DNA from: Rheinheimera mangrovi
GTDB lineage: Bacteria; Pseudomonadota; Gammaproteobacteria; Enterobacterales; Alteromonadaceae
Length of the DNA stretch: 64,000 nucleotides
Assembly (NCBI RefSeq): GCF_003990335.1
Contig: NZ_CP034683.1
Coordinates: 2,959,501 to 3,023,500, forward strand
Direction: 5' to 3'
Under the pieces are notes generated by a model that did no database searches, was not told where the DNA came from, and worked only from the letters and a program-made list of their open reading frames with translations. Of this stretch, positions 18,249 through 26,431 are shown piece by piece. How positions within the stretch are numbered: the first letter of the stretch is position 1; each line of letters starts with the position of its first letter. The position numbers were made by a program, and so were the translations under genes.

Positions 18249-19562
18249 TTAACCACCAGCCTGCTCACCTTGTTCTGCCACTTTGACTTTAGTCACCAAC
18301 AGTTGGTCTATTTTGTAGCTGTCGATATCGACCACTTCAAATTTGTAACCCTGATAGACGACAAAGTCGGTACGTTTTGGAATTTTACGCAGCATATACA
18401 TCATAAAACCGGCAATGGTTTCGTAGTTTTCATCATCCGGGAAGCTGTCGATATCAAAAACCCGCATCACGTCATCCAGCGGCGTTAAGCCTTCGACCAG
18501 CCAGGATGCTTCGTCACGCTGCACTATTTGCTCTTCGTCTGAATTAACCAGCTCACCCATCACTATGCTCATCACATCTTTCAGAGTGACCATACCCACA
18601 GTTAAAGCGTATTCGTTCAGCACCACAGCAAAATCGATACCGCTGGATTTAAAATGCGCCAGCACTTCGTACAGCGACAACGAATCAGGCACTATTAAAG
18701 GCGTGTGGATCATGCCTTCTTTCAGTAAATTAATAGGCTGCTGATGCAATACCTGCATCAAAATATCGCGGCTGTCGACATAACCCACCACTTTATCCAG
18801 GCTGTCATCACAGACAATAAATTTGGCGTGTGGATGTTCGGCAATTTTGTTTTTAATACTCTCGGCCGATTCTTTTAAATTAAAATAAATTAAACTTTCA
18901 CGCGCTGTCATGGCGGACGTGACAGTGCGGGAGTCCATATCAAAGACGTTCTCCAGCAAGGTACGTTCCTGTTGCTGTAGTACACCAGCCTGAGCACCTT
19001 CATCCATCATAGCCACTATATCTTCAGGGGTAATTTGATCGATTCGCTGCATGGGTACGTTAAAAAGTTTGAACACCAGATTGGCCAAACTATTGAATAA
19101 CCAGACCAGAGGTTTGAGGAGCACCAGCATCAGCAAAATCAGGTTCACTACAGAAATAGCCACTTTTTCTGGTGCTAACATCGCCAGGCGTTTTGGCATT
19201 AAATCGGCAAACAAAATAAATAATGCAGTGACAAAAAACACTGACAAACCAAAGGCGATGCCTTCATTGGCCGGATTTTTAAAAATTAAATCCAGTAAAC
19301 TCAGGATATAAGGCGTAAACGCAGCTTCACCCAAAATACCACCTAAAATAGCCACAGCGTTTAAGCCTATTTGGGCTATGGTAAAAAAACTGCCGGGGTT
19401 AGATTGCAGCTGCAACACCAAGGCTGCGCGCGGTTCACCATCTGACGCCAGCTGTTTTAACCGGATTTTGCGTGAAGCAGCTAAAGCTATTTCAGACATG
19501 GAAAAGAAAGCACTGGCACTGATCAGCAATAACATAATCAGCAAATTTTCTAGCAGGGACAT
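18249..19562 (-). CDS. paeA: PaeA/YtfL-type inner-membrane CNNM-CBS protein
   Basis: Inner-membrane protein of the HlyC/CorC (CNNM plus CBS) family. In E. coli PaeA (YtfL) helps export putrescine and cadaverine under stress. The 437-residue chain starts with the CNNM domain of four hydrophobic segments (ASAFFSMSEIALAASRK, IGLNAVAILGGI, LFILFADLMPKR), then two CBS domains (IGYVDSRDILMQV-like VGYVDSRDI and NEYALTVGMVTLKDVM) and a C-terminal CorC_HlyC domain with RKIPKRTDFV and FEVVDIDSYKIDQLLV, near identical in wording to YtfL. The ATG at 19562 has AGAGTG upstream and starts the first membrane helix at once; a 15-codon upstream extension is unlikely. Confidence 0.88.
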   Translation of the reverse strand: MSLLENLLIMLLLISASAFFSMSEIALAASRKIRLKQLASDGEPRAALVLQLQSNPGSFFTIAQIGLNAVAILGGILGEAAFTPYILSLLDLIFKNPANEGIAFGLSVFFVTALFILFADLMPKRLAMLAPEKVAISVVNLILLMLVLLKPLVWLFNSLANLVFKLFNVPMQRIDQITPEDIVAMMDEGAQAGVLQQQERTLLENVFDMDSRTVTSAMTARESLIYFNLKESAESIKNKIAEHPHAKFIVCDDSLDKVVGYVDSRDILMQVLHQQPINLLKEGMIHTPLIVPDSLSLYEVLAHFKSSGIDFAVVLNEYALTVGMVTLKDVMSIVMGELVNSDEEQIVQRDEASWLVEGLTPLDDVMRVFDIDSFPDDENYETIAGFMMYMLRKIPKRTDFVVYQGYKFEVVDIDSYKIDQLLVTKVKVAEQGEQAGG

Positions 19563-19712
19563 AAAATCACTCTTTGTTTCAACAGGCTTTGCAGTGGCGC
19601 AAGCCATAAGGTTTTAATGAAAATCACTATACCGCTTGTCAGTATACGACTTAAACTCTGTTTTCCCAGCACAAGCCTTTAAAAAAATGTTTAAATTTGA
19701 ACCAGTTATCCT

Positions 19713-20498
19713 ATGGCCGATTTAGTACCCCGCATCCAGCAAGCCTATTTTCGTAACGGTCCGCAGCACAGATCCGGCGCCGATGTCAGCTTTTTGGACA
19801 TAGTAAAAATTTTTGGTTTCCAAAGTATTAAAATTGGTCGTTGGGTTACGGCCGAAGAACAACAATTGGCTGCCAATCTGTTTTTTGACGCTTTGTCCGA
19901 TCTGATGCTGCTGTTGCAGGTACCAGAGCAAGTGATTTCATTAAATCAAAGCCTGAACCTGAATTTTGGTATTGGTGGCCAACAAGGCAGCTGCGCTTTT
20001 TATCAGCCGCAAGGCCGTTTGCTGGCGTTAGCGAAAAATGCCGGGGGTGGCAGTTTAGCCCATGAGTGGTTCCATGCGTTTGATCATTATATTTGCAGTA
20101 AATTGTTCAGCAATGAGCTTCCTGCTTCCGCTTTTGCCAGCTCCAGTTGGCTAAATAATGCGACTGTATCGCCTCACCCACTAAATAAATATCTGGATCA
20201 GAGCTTTGGCGCGCTGTTTCTATCTGCCGATGGATCTGAACCCAATAGCTATGTCAAAACCTCTGCCGCTTTTGATCAAAACCATGGCATTTATTATTAC
20301 GCCAAACCGGAAGAACTGGCAGCACGGGCTTTTGAGCATATGCTGCAGCAACAACAAGTTAAAAACAGCTTTTTAGTCAGTGGCACCTTAAAAAGCAAAG
20401 CGGCTAAAGCGGGCCTATACCCGGACTCCGCTTTGTCTGCACTATTAGCCCAATACTGGCTTGACTATTTTTCTTTGCTGGGCCGCGCACTGCGTTAA
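19713..20498 (+). CDS. Conserved protein with HEWFH metallopeptidase-like motif (CLCA_X type)
   Basis: A 261-residue cytoplasmic-looking protein without a signal peptide. It has an HExxH zinc motif, HEWFHAFDHY, at residues 117-126, and a later EELAARAFEHML helix that could give a third ligand. Alteromonadales proteins of this kind are labelled CLCA_X family, from a loose likeness to the CLCA metalloprotease domain; I give that name from memory. No neighbour suggests a pathway. It may be a zinc peptidase with a cytoplasmic target; no activity is shown for the family as far as I know. Confidence 0.75.
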   Translation: MADLVPRIQQAYFRNGPQHRSGADVSFLDIVKIFGFQSIKIGRWVTAEEQQLAANLFFDALSDLMLLLQVPEQVISLNQSLNLNFGIGGQQGSCAFYQPQGRLLALAKNAGGGSLAHEWFHAFDHYICSKLFSNELPASAFASSSWLNNATVSPHPLNKYLDQSFGALFLSADGSEPNSYVKTSAAFDQNHGIYYYAKPEELAARAFEHMLQQQQVKNSFLVSGTLKSKAAKAGLYPDSALSALLAQYWLDYFSLLGRALR

Positions 20499-20590
20499 GT
20501 TCTGTTGTCTGTAAAAGCCTTGGCACAAAAATTGTAATGCATCCTGTACTCAGCAAATACTGACGGTATTTTGACCAAAGGAGCGTAAGG

Positions 20591-20848
20591 ATGAACACAA
20601 CATGGCGCAAAGAAGAATTACGTCGTTTAAATCAGACGATGAAAGCCATAGAGATCTTGGCAGAACATCCTGATTTAGCTGTGATTTATCAGGGCAAAGC
20701 CTGGGTCTACCGCGACTTGCTGGAGCTGTCAGTCAGAATATTCAGGTTAGCCAGACAAGAAGGTTTTGATGTACAGGCCTTTGAGGTGTGGTTTGCTAAA
20801 GATGCGGAACTCTTTGCACATTATGGTTTGGAATGGCGGGTAGGCTGA
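20591..20848 (+). CDS. Small conserved hypothetical protein
   Basis: An 85-residue soluble, helix-rich protein (KEELRRLNQTMKAIEIL, then WVYRDLLELSVRIFRLARQ). An excellent ribosome site, AAAGGAGCGTAAGG, precedes the ATG, which supports it as a real gene. No domain recognised. It lies on the same strand as the HEWFH protein gene, about 90 bases downstream. Confidence 0.7.
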   Translation: MNTTWRKEELRRLNQTMKAIEILAEHPDLAVIYQGKAWVYRDLLELSVRIFRLARQEGFDVQAFEVWFAKDAELFAHYGLEWRVG

Positions 20849-20867
20849 CCGAGCTGGATTAAAAATA

Positions 20868-20894
20868 ACAGCAAGCCGGTCACTGACTTGCTGT
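20868..20894 (-). terminator. Terminator of the DUF4282 gene
   Basis: ACAGCAAG and CTTGCTGT form an 8-bp stem with an 11-base loop. On the minus strand it is followed by TTATTTTTA, which suits termination of the DUF4282 gene. Confidence 0.55.
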
Positions 20895-20915
20895 ACTGCC
20901 GTAGCATCAGGAGTA

Positions 20916-21167
20916 TTATTGATCGCTCTTCTCTGCAATTTTTTGCAGGTTGGCATTGATCTTAAATAACACGATCAACAGCTCACACCAAATACGTGCC
21001 CCAACAGCACCACCAATCAGAATACCTAAACCAACCAGAAAACCACCACCATAGTCGGAAAACATCGCGCCTAAGCCGCTGAAGACCGAAACGGCCAACA
21101 AGATCCAATACACCACAGTGATAATTTTTGGCGTCAGCATGGAGTCAAAGAAAAATATACTTTTCAT
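20916..21167 (-). CDS. DUF4282-type small inner-membrane protein
   Basis: An 83-residue protein with two hydrophobic segments (about residues 15-35, ITVVYWILLAVSVFSGLGAMF, and 43-70, GFLVGLGILIGGAVGARIWCEL) and the conserved RIWCELLIVLFKIN block typical of DUF4282. AAGGACTTCGTA precedes the ATG. Function of the family is unknown. The 270 bases upstream (21168-21438) hold no gene that I can support. Confidence 0.8.
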   Translation of the reverse strand: MKSIFFFDSMLTPKIITVVYWILLAVSVFSGLGAMFSDYGGGFLVGLGILIGGAVGARIWCELLIVLFKINANLQKIAEKSDQ

Positions 21168-21438
21168 TACGAAGTCCTTTTATACATTGTGTTATCCCAA
21201 AAACCCTACGACCTTTACTAGCAGCAAAAATCTGGGTCTTAGCCAGTTCAAATGAACTAACTTGTTTTAAAGTAATAAAAAAAATGATTTATTTCAATAA
21301 CTTTGTTCGAGAGGTTTTTTTGACGAATGCTCTACATGCCGTAGTTGAACAAGAGCAATTTAACTGAATAAACCCGACTGAAAATATTGTATCATCGCGA
21401 TTTTAGACATGATCTAACTCTACAAGCGAGTCATCTTT

Positions 21439-22137
21439 ATGTGGCTGAATCAACAGCAAGTTACGGATACTGCGATCCGAGCCTATCGAAAGATTTTAGT
21501 CGGATCCAATCCGAATTATGTCGTTATTGATGATTTATTTGATCATGCCAAACTCGATGCCGTCTGCCATATTTTGCAACAACAACAGTGCTGGAAAACG
21601 CAAAAGCATACCTATTCTGCTTTGTATGTGAATAATGCAAAATGGCAAAAAACCCCTGACACAGAACGTTTTGTGCAGCGGGACATTTGGGACCGCGCCG
21701 CGGGGGCCAGTGCTGACGAACATCCCTGTGCTATAGCTCATGAGTTTTTGTCGTATTTACGTAGCGATGAATTTATGTCTTTGTTATCACGTATCTTTCG
21801 TGTGCACATAACGGATATCAACGTGGCAAAACCTGAAATTAATACCAATTATTTTCGCTTAAATGCCAAAGATTTTGTTAACCAACATGCGGATGACTCA
21901 CCAGGCCGAGAAATTTGTATGCTGCTCTATTTAAATAAAGATTGGCACAACGACAAGGGGGGTGAACTGGTATTTATGGGAAAGAATGATAACCCCGTAA
22001 CTATCCCGCCTTTGTACAACCGCTGTGTGTTGTTTGACCCTTCGTCAGAGGGTTCTGAGCACTGGGTGAAAGCTGTGAATGGTGAAACTGCAGACAACTA
22101 TAGGTATAACGTGACCAGTTGGTATTGGTCGGAGTGA
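21439..22137 (+). CDS. 2-oxoglutarate/Fe(II)-dependent oxygenase, prolyl-4-hydroxylase-like
   Basis: A 232-residue protein with the double-stranded beta-helix metal triad: HxD in NQHADDSPGRE (His150, Asp152) and the distal His208 in GSEHWVKAV, followed by the basic NYRYNVTSWYW segment for 2-oxoglutarate. The strand GGELVFMGK between them is the family's usual GG-L block. Such enzymes hydroxylate proteins or small molecules using O2 and 2-oxoglutarate. Nothing nearby names the substrate. The next gene downstream is a broken FRG-domain gene on the same strand. Confidence 0.85.
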   Translation: MWLNQQQVTDTAIRAYRKILVGSNPNYVVIDDLFDHAKLDAVCHILQQQQCWKTQKHTYSALYVNNAKWQKTPDTERFVQRDIWDRAAGASADEHPCAIAHEFLSYLRSDEFMSLLSRIFRVHITDINVAKPEINTNYFRLNAKDFVNQHADDSPGREICMLLYLNKDWHNDKGGELVFMGKNDNPVTIPPLYNRCVLFDPSSEGSEHWVKAVNGETADNYRYNVTSWYWSE

Positions 22138-22159
22138 TGGTTTAGTTGACTCAGGGAGT

Positions 22160-22631
22160 TTAATAACGGTTTTAGCCCAACATCATGGATTAAAAACACG
22201 TCTTTTAGATTGGACAACGAACCCTTTAATTGCACTTTGGTTTGCATGCCAATCAGACTCTGCAGAGAATACTGATGGTTGGATGTATTCCTTGTATACA
22301 CATGGTGTATGTAATACAGAGGAGATAAACATTTCTCCATTTGATGTAGCGAATACTCTCGCGTTTCAGCCAAGAATCAATAACGATAGAGTCAAAGCTC
22401 AATTCGGCTGGTTCACTTTGCATGCATACTCAGAAAAAGATAAGCAGTTTATTCCACTAGAAATTGAGAGAATTAACTATGTCGAAGGTTTTCGAGCGTT
22501 TCATTGAATATAAAATTCCATCTTCCAAGAAGAGCTTCTTGTTATATGAGCTTAATATACTTGGAGTAAATGCCAGAACTATATATCCCGACTTATCAGG
22601 CCTATGTGCATATTTAAATATGCATAGCTGA
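22160..22631 (+). pseudogene. Truncated, frameshifted FRG-domain gene
   Basis: The translation from 22160 reads LAQHHGLKTRLLDWTTNPLI then ALWFACQSD, the core of the FRG domain (GLxTRLLDWT), found in phage-, defence- and toxin-linked proteins. The frame stops at 22507 after EGFRAFH. A second frame (22479-22631) continues the family's expected tail, IEYKIPSSKKSFLLYELNIL and ARTIYPDLSGLCAYL. So a one-base frameshift lies near 22500. The part before the GLKTRLLDW core is missing and abuts the oxygenase gene directly. Base composition (AT-rich, ATA and AGA codons) is unlike the neighbours, which suggests transfer. Confidence 0.75.
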
Positions 22632-22747
22632 CAATCTCAGATATCCGAGATAAATTCAAAGACTTGTTACGTATTTATACAGAAAAGCTACTTATGGATA
22701 AAAGCTCGGCACTTTAGTTCGCGACAGCAGTACCTCGGGATTATTCC

Positions 22748-22850
22748 GGGCATCCTGCCCTCCCCCCCTTTGGGGCCGCGCTAAAGCGCGTTCCGGTTTG
22801 CTCCCGGCAAACCGGTCGAACAAAGGGTTCGAACCACATCCTCGCTCTCC
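22748..22850. repeat. Palindrome-rich non-coding element next to tRNA-Ser
   Basis: Four short inverted repeats in a row: GGGCA/TGCCC (22748-22760), a CCCC/GGGG pair, CGCGC-TAAA-GCGCG (22777-22790) and CCGGTTTGC/GCAAACCGG (22793-22815). They are followed by a stretch (22824-22850) that looks like the T-arm and acceptor end of a tRNA (GGGTTCGAACC ... CTCGCTCTCC), in the opposite orientation to tRNA-Ser. No gene. It looks like a REP-type element or a tRNA-derived fragment. Confidence 0.5.
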
Positions 22851-22851
22851 G

Positions 22852-22901
22852 GTTTAAATGAAAAAGCCCCGGACTTTCGTCCGGGGCTTTTTCATTTAAA
22901 C
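22852..22901 (-). terminator. Strong terminator of tRNA-Ser
   Basis: A 23-bp perfect stem (22852-22874 with 22879-22901) with a TTTC loop and an internal GCCCCGGAC/GTCCGGGGC core, flanked by A5/T5. It starts at the base next to the tRNA 3' end. It can form on both strands. Confidence 0.85.
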
Positions 22902-22991
22902 TGGCGGAGAGAGAGGGATTCGAACCCTCGTTAGGGGTTAACCTAAACACACTTTCCAGGCGTGCGCCTTCAGCCACTCAGCCATCTCTCC
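22902..22991 (-). tRNA. tRNA-Ser (anticodon GGA)
   Basis: The minus strand folds as a class II tRNA: acceptor GGAGAGA, long variable arm, GGTTCGAATCC T-arm, encoded CCA, 90 bases in all. The anticodon is GGA in CTGGAAA. Confidence 0.95.
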
Positions 22992-23016
22992 GAGGCTTGC
23001 TACAGCAAGCGCGGCT

Positions 23017-23045
23017 ATCCTATTGAAAATCACCGCGCCGTGCAA
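23017..23045 (-). promoter_or_regulatory. Sigma-70 promoter of tRNA-Ser
   Basis: On the minus strand a TTGCAC -35 box and a TAGGAT -10 box are 17 bases apart, followed by a GC-rich discriminator (AGCCGCGC) typical of stringently controlled stable RNA promoters. It lies 26 bases before the tRNA 5' end. Confidence 0.7.
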
Positions 23046-23106
23046 CTGTTAAATACAAAGCCTTGTTCTTTTGCTGGATTTTTCAGCAAAAGTTGCTGTT
23101 AACGCC

Positions 23107-24174
23107 TTAAGCGTTGCCTTTTACAGGCATTTGCGCTGATTTTGCGAAGTTCAGCATTCTGTCCAGCGGGATTAAGGCTTGTTCGCGTAAATCGGCATCA
23201 ACAAATATCTCGTGGCCTTCAGACTGCAGTAAAGCGTCCTCAATCGCCTTCAGACCGTTCATCGCCATCCATGGACAATGTGCGCAGCTGCGGCACGTTG
23301 CGCCGTTGCCGCCCGTTGGAGCCTCGATAAAGGTCTTCTCTGGCATAGCCTGTTGCATCTTATAAAAAATGCCTCGGTCTGTGGCCACTATAAAGGTATC
23401 GTTTGGCATGGTCTGACTGGCTTTAATCAACTGACTGGTTGAGCCCACAGCATCAGCTAAATCCACTACGTTGGCTGGTGATTCAGGATGAACCAGAACA
23501 GCGGCGTTTGGATATTGCTTTTTCAGTTCAACCAGCGCTTTGGCTTTAAACTCGTCGTGCACAATACAAGCGCCCTGCCATAACAGCATGTCTGCTCCTG
23601 TTTGTTTTTGTACATAAGCGCCCAGATGACGATCTGGGCCCCACAGGATCTTTTTACCTTCGCTGTCTAAGTGCTCGACCACATCCAAAGCAATAGAGGA
23701 TGTCACCACCCAATCAGCACGGGCCTTTACTGCAGCAGAGGTATTGGCGTAGACCACAACCACGCGATCAGGATGCTCGTCGCAAAAGGCGCTGAACGCA
23801 TCAGCAGGGCAACCTAAATCCAGTGAACAGGTCGCATCCAGAGTCGGCATTAAGACGGTTTTTTCCGGGTTCAGAATTTTGGCCGTTTCGCCCATAAACT
23901 TTACACCGGCCACAATCAAAGTTTTGGCTGAATGCTTATTGCCAAAACGCGCCATTTCCAGCGAGTCGGACACACAACCGCCCGTCTCTTCGGCTAAGGC
24001 CTGAATTTCCGGATCAGTGTAATAGTGCGCTACTAATACGGCATCACGTTGCTGTAACAAAAGCTTGATACGTTCTTTGTAGGCAGCTTTTTGATCCGCG
24101 TTTAATGGCAAAGGTTTTTTCGGGAATACAAAGTCAAGTTCGTTGAAGTGCAGTGCTTGATCCATAACGGCCAC
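23107..24174 (-). CDS. nadA: Quinolinate synthase NadA
   Basis: Makes quinolinate from iminoaspartate and dihydroxyacetone phosphate in NAD synthesis, in the cytoplasm, with a [4Fe-4S] cluster. The 355-residue chain has [20 protein letters not shown] with a conserved Cys, [25 protein letters not shown] and the [13 protein letters not shown] cluster motif near residue 290. It follows E. coli NadA closely. A GTG at 24174 gives the MAVMD start that aligns with E. coli MSVMF; the ATG at 24165 is an alternative. It stands beside tRNA-Lys genes and the tol-pal operon, as in enterobacteria. Confidence 0.96.
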   Translation of the reverse strand: MAVMDQALHFNELDFVFPKKPLPLNADQKAAYKERIKLLLQQRDAVLVAHYYTDPEIQALAEETGGCVSDSLEMARFGNKHSAKTLIVAGVKFMGETAKILNPEKTVLMPTLDATCSLDLGCPADAFSAFCDEHPDRVVVVYANTSAAVKARADWVVTSSIALDVVEHLDSEGKKILWGPDRHLGAYVQKQTGADMLLWQGACIVHDEFKAKALVELKKQYPNAAVLVHPESPANVVDLADAVGSTSQLIKASQTMPNDTFIVATDRGIFYKMQQAMPEKTFIEAPTGGNGATCRSCAHCPWMAMNGLKAIEDALLQSEGHEIFVDADLREQALIPLDRMLNFAKSAQMPVKGNA

Positions 24175-24243
24175 CCGGTTTTAAAAAGTGCGGCATTATA
24201 CACAAAAAGCTTAGCTTAAAACACTGAGAAGACGATGATTGCA

Positions 24244-24319
24244 TGGTGGGTCATGATGGATTCGAACCATCGACCAACGGATTAAAAGTCCGCTGCTCTA
24301 CCAGCTGAGCTAATGACCC
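24244..24319 (-). tRNA. tRNA-Lys (anticodon TTT), copy furthest downstream
   Basis: A 76-base cloverleaf with GGGTCAT acceptor, anticodon TTT in ACTTTTAAT and encoded CCA. It is identical to the next two copies upstream. It is the last gene of a four-gene tandem array on the minus strand. Confidence 0.95.
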
Positions 24320-24340
24320 ATGCAAGGAGAATCGAGAAAG

Positions 24341-24416
24341 TGGTGGGTCATGATGGATTCGAACCATCGACCAACGGATTAAAAGTCCGCTGCTCTACCA
24401 GCTGAGCTAATGACCC
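24341..24416 (-). tRNA. tRNA-Lys (anticodon TTT)
   Basis: A 76-base copy identical to its neighbours, separated from them by spacers of under 25 bases, so the array is surely processed from one transcript. Confidence 0.95.
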
Positions 24417-24433
24417 AAACTAGGGCATCGAAG

Positions 24434-24509
24434 TGGTGGGTCATGATGGATTCGAACCATCGACCAACGGATTAAAAGTCCGCTGCTCTACCAGCTGAGC
24501 TAATGACCC
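24434..24509 (-). tRNA. tRNA-Lys (anticodon TTT)
   Basis: A 76-base copy with the same sequence as the two copies downstream. The spacer to the next copy downstream is 17 bases. Confidence 0.95.
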
Positions 24510-24535
24510 ATTTCGATACAAAGTTTGCGCGGGAG

Positions 24536-24611
24536 TGGTGGGTCATGATGAATTCGAATCATCGACCAACGGATTAAAAGTCCGCTGCTCTACCAGCTGA
24601 GCTAATGACCC
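24536..24611 (-). tRNA. tRNA-Lys (anticodon TTT), first of the array, with a variant T-arm
   Basis: A 76-base copy, first after the promoter. Its T-stem reads GATGA/TCATC where the other three read GATGG/CCATC. The two changes keep the base pair (G-C to A-U), so the tRNA should still fold. Confidence 0.95.
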
Positions 24612-24626
24612 CTGCCGCGGACGCAT

Positions 24627-24654
24627 ATCTTACTTATTTAAATTTCCAGTGCAA
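24627..24654 (-). promoter_or_regulatory. Sigma-70 promoter of the tRNA-Lys array
   Basis: A TTGCAC -35 box and a TAAGAT -10 box are 16 bases apart on the minus strand, followed by a GC-rich discriminator (GCGTCCGCGG) as in stringently controlled stable RNA promoters. Confidence 0.75.
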
Positions 24655-24951
24655 CCAAAAATTACCAGAAAGGCCATTTTCTTTGTTCAACTGCTTAAAA
24701 TGACAGCATAAAGCCGGCCGCTTCGGCGAAATCAAAAAATAACAGTATTATTTCTGTACAAAAAACTGCTACGCCTTGGACACTGCCATGATGAGGCGTG
24801 TTTTTGCTTTTTGCTATTGCCGCACCTTTTTTTCCTGAAATGGAAAACATTCGTCCATATTTTTCGTTTTCAGTTTTTCCATAACAAATTATATGGAATA
24901 TTTTTTAACAGCTTCTGGCTCATTAGGAATGATTACAAAATGTAGTGCCTA
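24655..24951. other. Intergenic stretch between tRNA-Lys promoter and tol-pal terminator
   Basis: AT-rich, no ORF that I can support. One weak hairpin, ACGCCT/AGGCGT at about 24770-24800, is followed by five T on the plus strand. Nothing else seen. Confidence 0.5.
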
Positions 24952-24977
24952 TAAAAAACCCTGGTATTTACCAGGGT
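24952..24977 (-). terminator. Terminator of the tol-pal-cpoB operon
   Basis: ACCCTGG and CCAGGGT pair around a short TATTTA loop. On the minus strand it runs straight into TTTTTTAT. It lies 24 bases past the cpoB stop. Confidence 0.85.
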
Positions 24978-25000
24978 CTTTATTCAGCACAGCAATACGC

Positions 25001-25861
25001 TTACAGAGTCTCTAACTTTGCCTTGGCTGCTTTTGCAGGCTTAGCTTGAGGGTATTTGCTGACTAAAAGCTGATAAAACTGCTTAGCTGCAGCTGTATCC
25101 CCTTCTCGTTCTGCCAATTGACCCAACTTAGCCAAAGAGTCAGCTGCTTTTGCAGACTGCGGATACTGAGCTACGACTCGTTCAAACTGGGCTTTGGCTT
25201 TCAACAGTTCGTTTTTGGTGAAAAACAACTGGCCTAACCAATAGTAAGAGTTTGGAGCGTAACTGGAATCCGGGTAGGAGCGGACGAAATTCTCGAATGC
25301 AGGGATAGCTGCATCATAGGCGCGATCTTTCAGCACCAAATTCACCGCACTTTCGTAAGCATCACTTTCAGATGGACTGGAAGACGCTTCAGCACTGCCT
25401 GCAACTGGAGTTTCAGCAGTCTGGGTCTCTCCAGCATTCACCAAAGCCGCAGGATTGCCGATAGGCGCCTGTTCAGCGGGTGTTGTTGGGGTGCTTGGTT
25501 GTGTCGGAGTGGTTGAAGCTGAACCAGAAGTGGCACCAGTGCCTAATCTCCGGTCAATTTCCTGATAAATATTGCGTTGTTGCTGCAATATTTCTTCTAA
25601 TTTGTAGGAATGCATTTCAGTCACGCCACGCAGTTCAGACACTTCGTCTAATAAAGCGGACACTTGCTGTTGCATTGCAACCTGAGCGTTGGCTCTGGCC
25701 TCAACAATACGTTCCAGCGCAGCTATACGGTCAGCCGTGGAGGCGTATTTTGGAGTCTGGATAGCGCCACCGCCTGCGCGGGACAGATCGGCTACAGGAG
25801 CCGGATCTGCCCACGAGGCAATGCTGATAACAGAAAGCGCAGTAACTAAATATTTTTTCAC
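25001..25861 (-). CDS. cpoB: Cell division coordinator CpoB (YbgF)
   Basis: Periplasmic TPR protein that links PBP1b peptidoglycan synthesis to Tol-driven outer-membrane constriction. The 286-residue chain has a signal peptide ending SIASWA, an N-terminal trimerising coiled coil (about residues 40-105, AALERIVEAR to QQQRNIYQEID), a Ser, Thr and Pro-rich linker, and three TPR units from about residue 165 (YESAVNLVLKDRAYDAAI, NSYYWLGQLFF, KAADSLAKLGQLAE). The start is a GTG. It is the last gene of the tol-pal operon, 21 bases after pal. Confidence 0.93.
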   Translation of the reverse strand: MKKYLVTALSVISIASWADPAPVADLSRAGGGAIQTPKYASTADRIAALERIVEARANAQVAMQQQVSALLDEVSELRGVTEMHSYKLEEILQQQRNIYQEIDRRLGTGATSGSASTTPTQPSTPTTPAEQAPIGNPAALVNAGETQTAETPVAGSAEASSSPSESDAYESAVNLVLKDRAYDAAIPAFENFVRSYPDSSYAPNSYYWLGQLFFTKNELLKAKAQFERVVAQYPQSAKAADSLAKLGQLAEREGDTAAAKQFYQLLVSKYPQAKPAKAAKAKLETL

Positions 25862-25882
25862 TGCTTTGCTTCGTATCAGTTA

Positions 25883-26389
25883 TTAGTAAACTAAAACAGC
25901 GCGACGGTTTTTAGAGAACGCGCTTTCGTCGTTACCTTCAACAGCTGGTTTCTCTTCGCCGTAGCTAACTACTGACATTTGGCCAGCAGCAACGCCCAGG
26001 TTAGCTAAGTATTGAGTCACAGCCTGACCACGACGCTCACCTAACGCGATGTTGTACTCTGGAGTACCACGAGCATCAGTGTGACCTTCAACAGTTACAG
26101 TGATGTTAGTGCGAGCGCGTAAGAATGCAGCGTGAGCTTCCAGAACAGAAGCGAATTCTGAACGGATAGCTGACTGGTCGAAGTCGAAGTAAATAGTGTT
26201 GTCTTGACGCAGAGCTTCTAATTGCTGACGCAGCAATTCTTCAGCTGACAGGCCTTGTTCAACTACTTGGTTAGTGTTTGCACCAGTGTTTGCATCAGTA
26301 GCAGCTACTTCATCAGTTGAGCTACAAGCAGCTAAAGTTAACACTGGCACCGCAACTAACAAGCCTTTTAAAACTTTGTTTAAGTTCAT
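25883..26389 (-). CDS. pal: Peptidoglycan-associated lipoprotein Pal
   Basis: Outer-membrane lipoprotein that grips peptidoglycan and TolB during cell constriction. The 168-residue protein has the lipobox TLAACSS and a C-terminal OmpA-like domain: [33 protein letters not shown] with the Asp and Arg that bind diaminopimelate, then [10 protein letters not shown] and [23 protein letters not shown] precedes the ATG. It follows tolB by 42 bases. Confidence 0.97.
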   Translation of the reverse strand: MNLNKVLKGLLVAVPVLTLAACSSTDEVAATDANTGANTNQVVEQGLSAEELLRQQLEALRQDNTIYFDFDQSAIRSEFASVLEAHAAFLRARTNITVTVEGHTDARGTPEYNIALGERRGQAVTQYLANLGVAAGQMSVVSYGEEKPAVEGNDESAFSKNRRAVLVY

Positions 26390-26431
26390 AATTGTTGTCC
26401 TTAGTAAATCAATTAACCAAATTTTCGTTTT

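Noticed and set aside
22741..22977. 78-residue minus-strand open frame
   Set aside because: It runs across tRNA-Ser, its terminator and the palindromic element; not a gene.
24244..24611. Four near-identical repeats with short spacers, CRISPR-like at first sight
   Set aside because: Each 76-base unit is a complete tRNA-Lys cloverleaf with CCA; spacers are 17-26 bases and the array has a stable-RNA promoter.
24770..24810. Weak hairpin with five T in the tRNA-Lys to cpoB gap
   Set aside because: Stem of only 6 bp with a long loop and no upstream plus-strand gene; not listed as a terminator.
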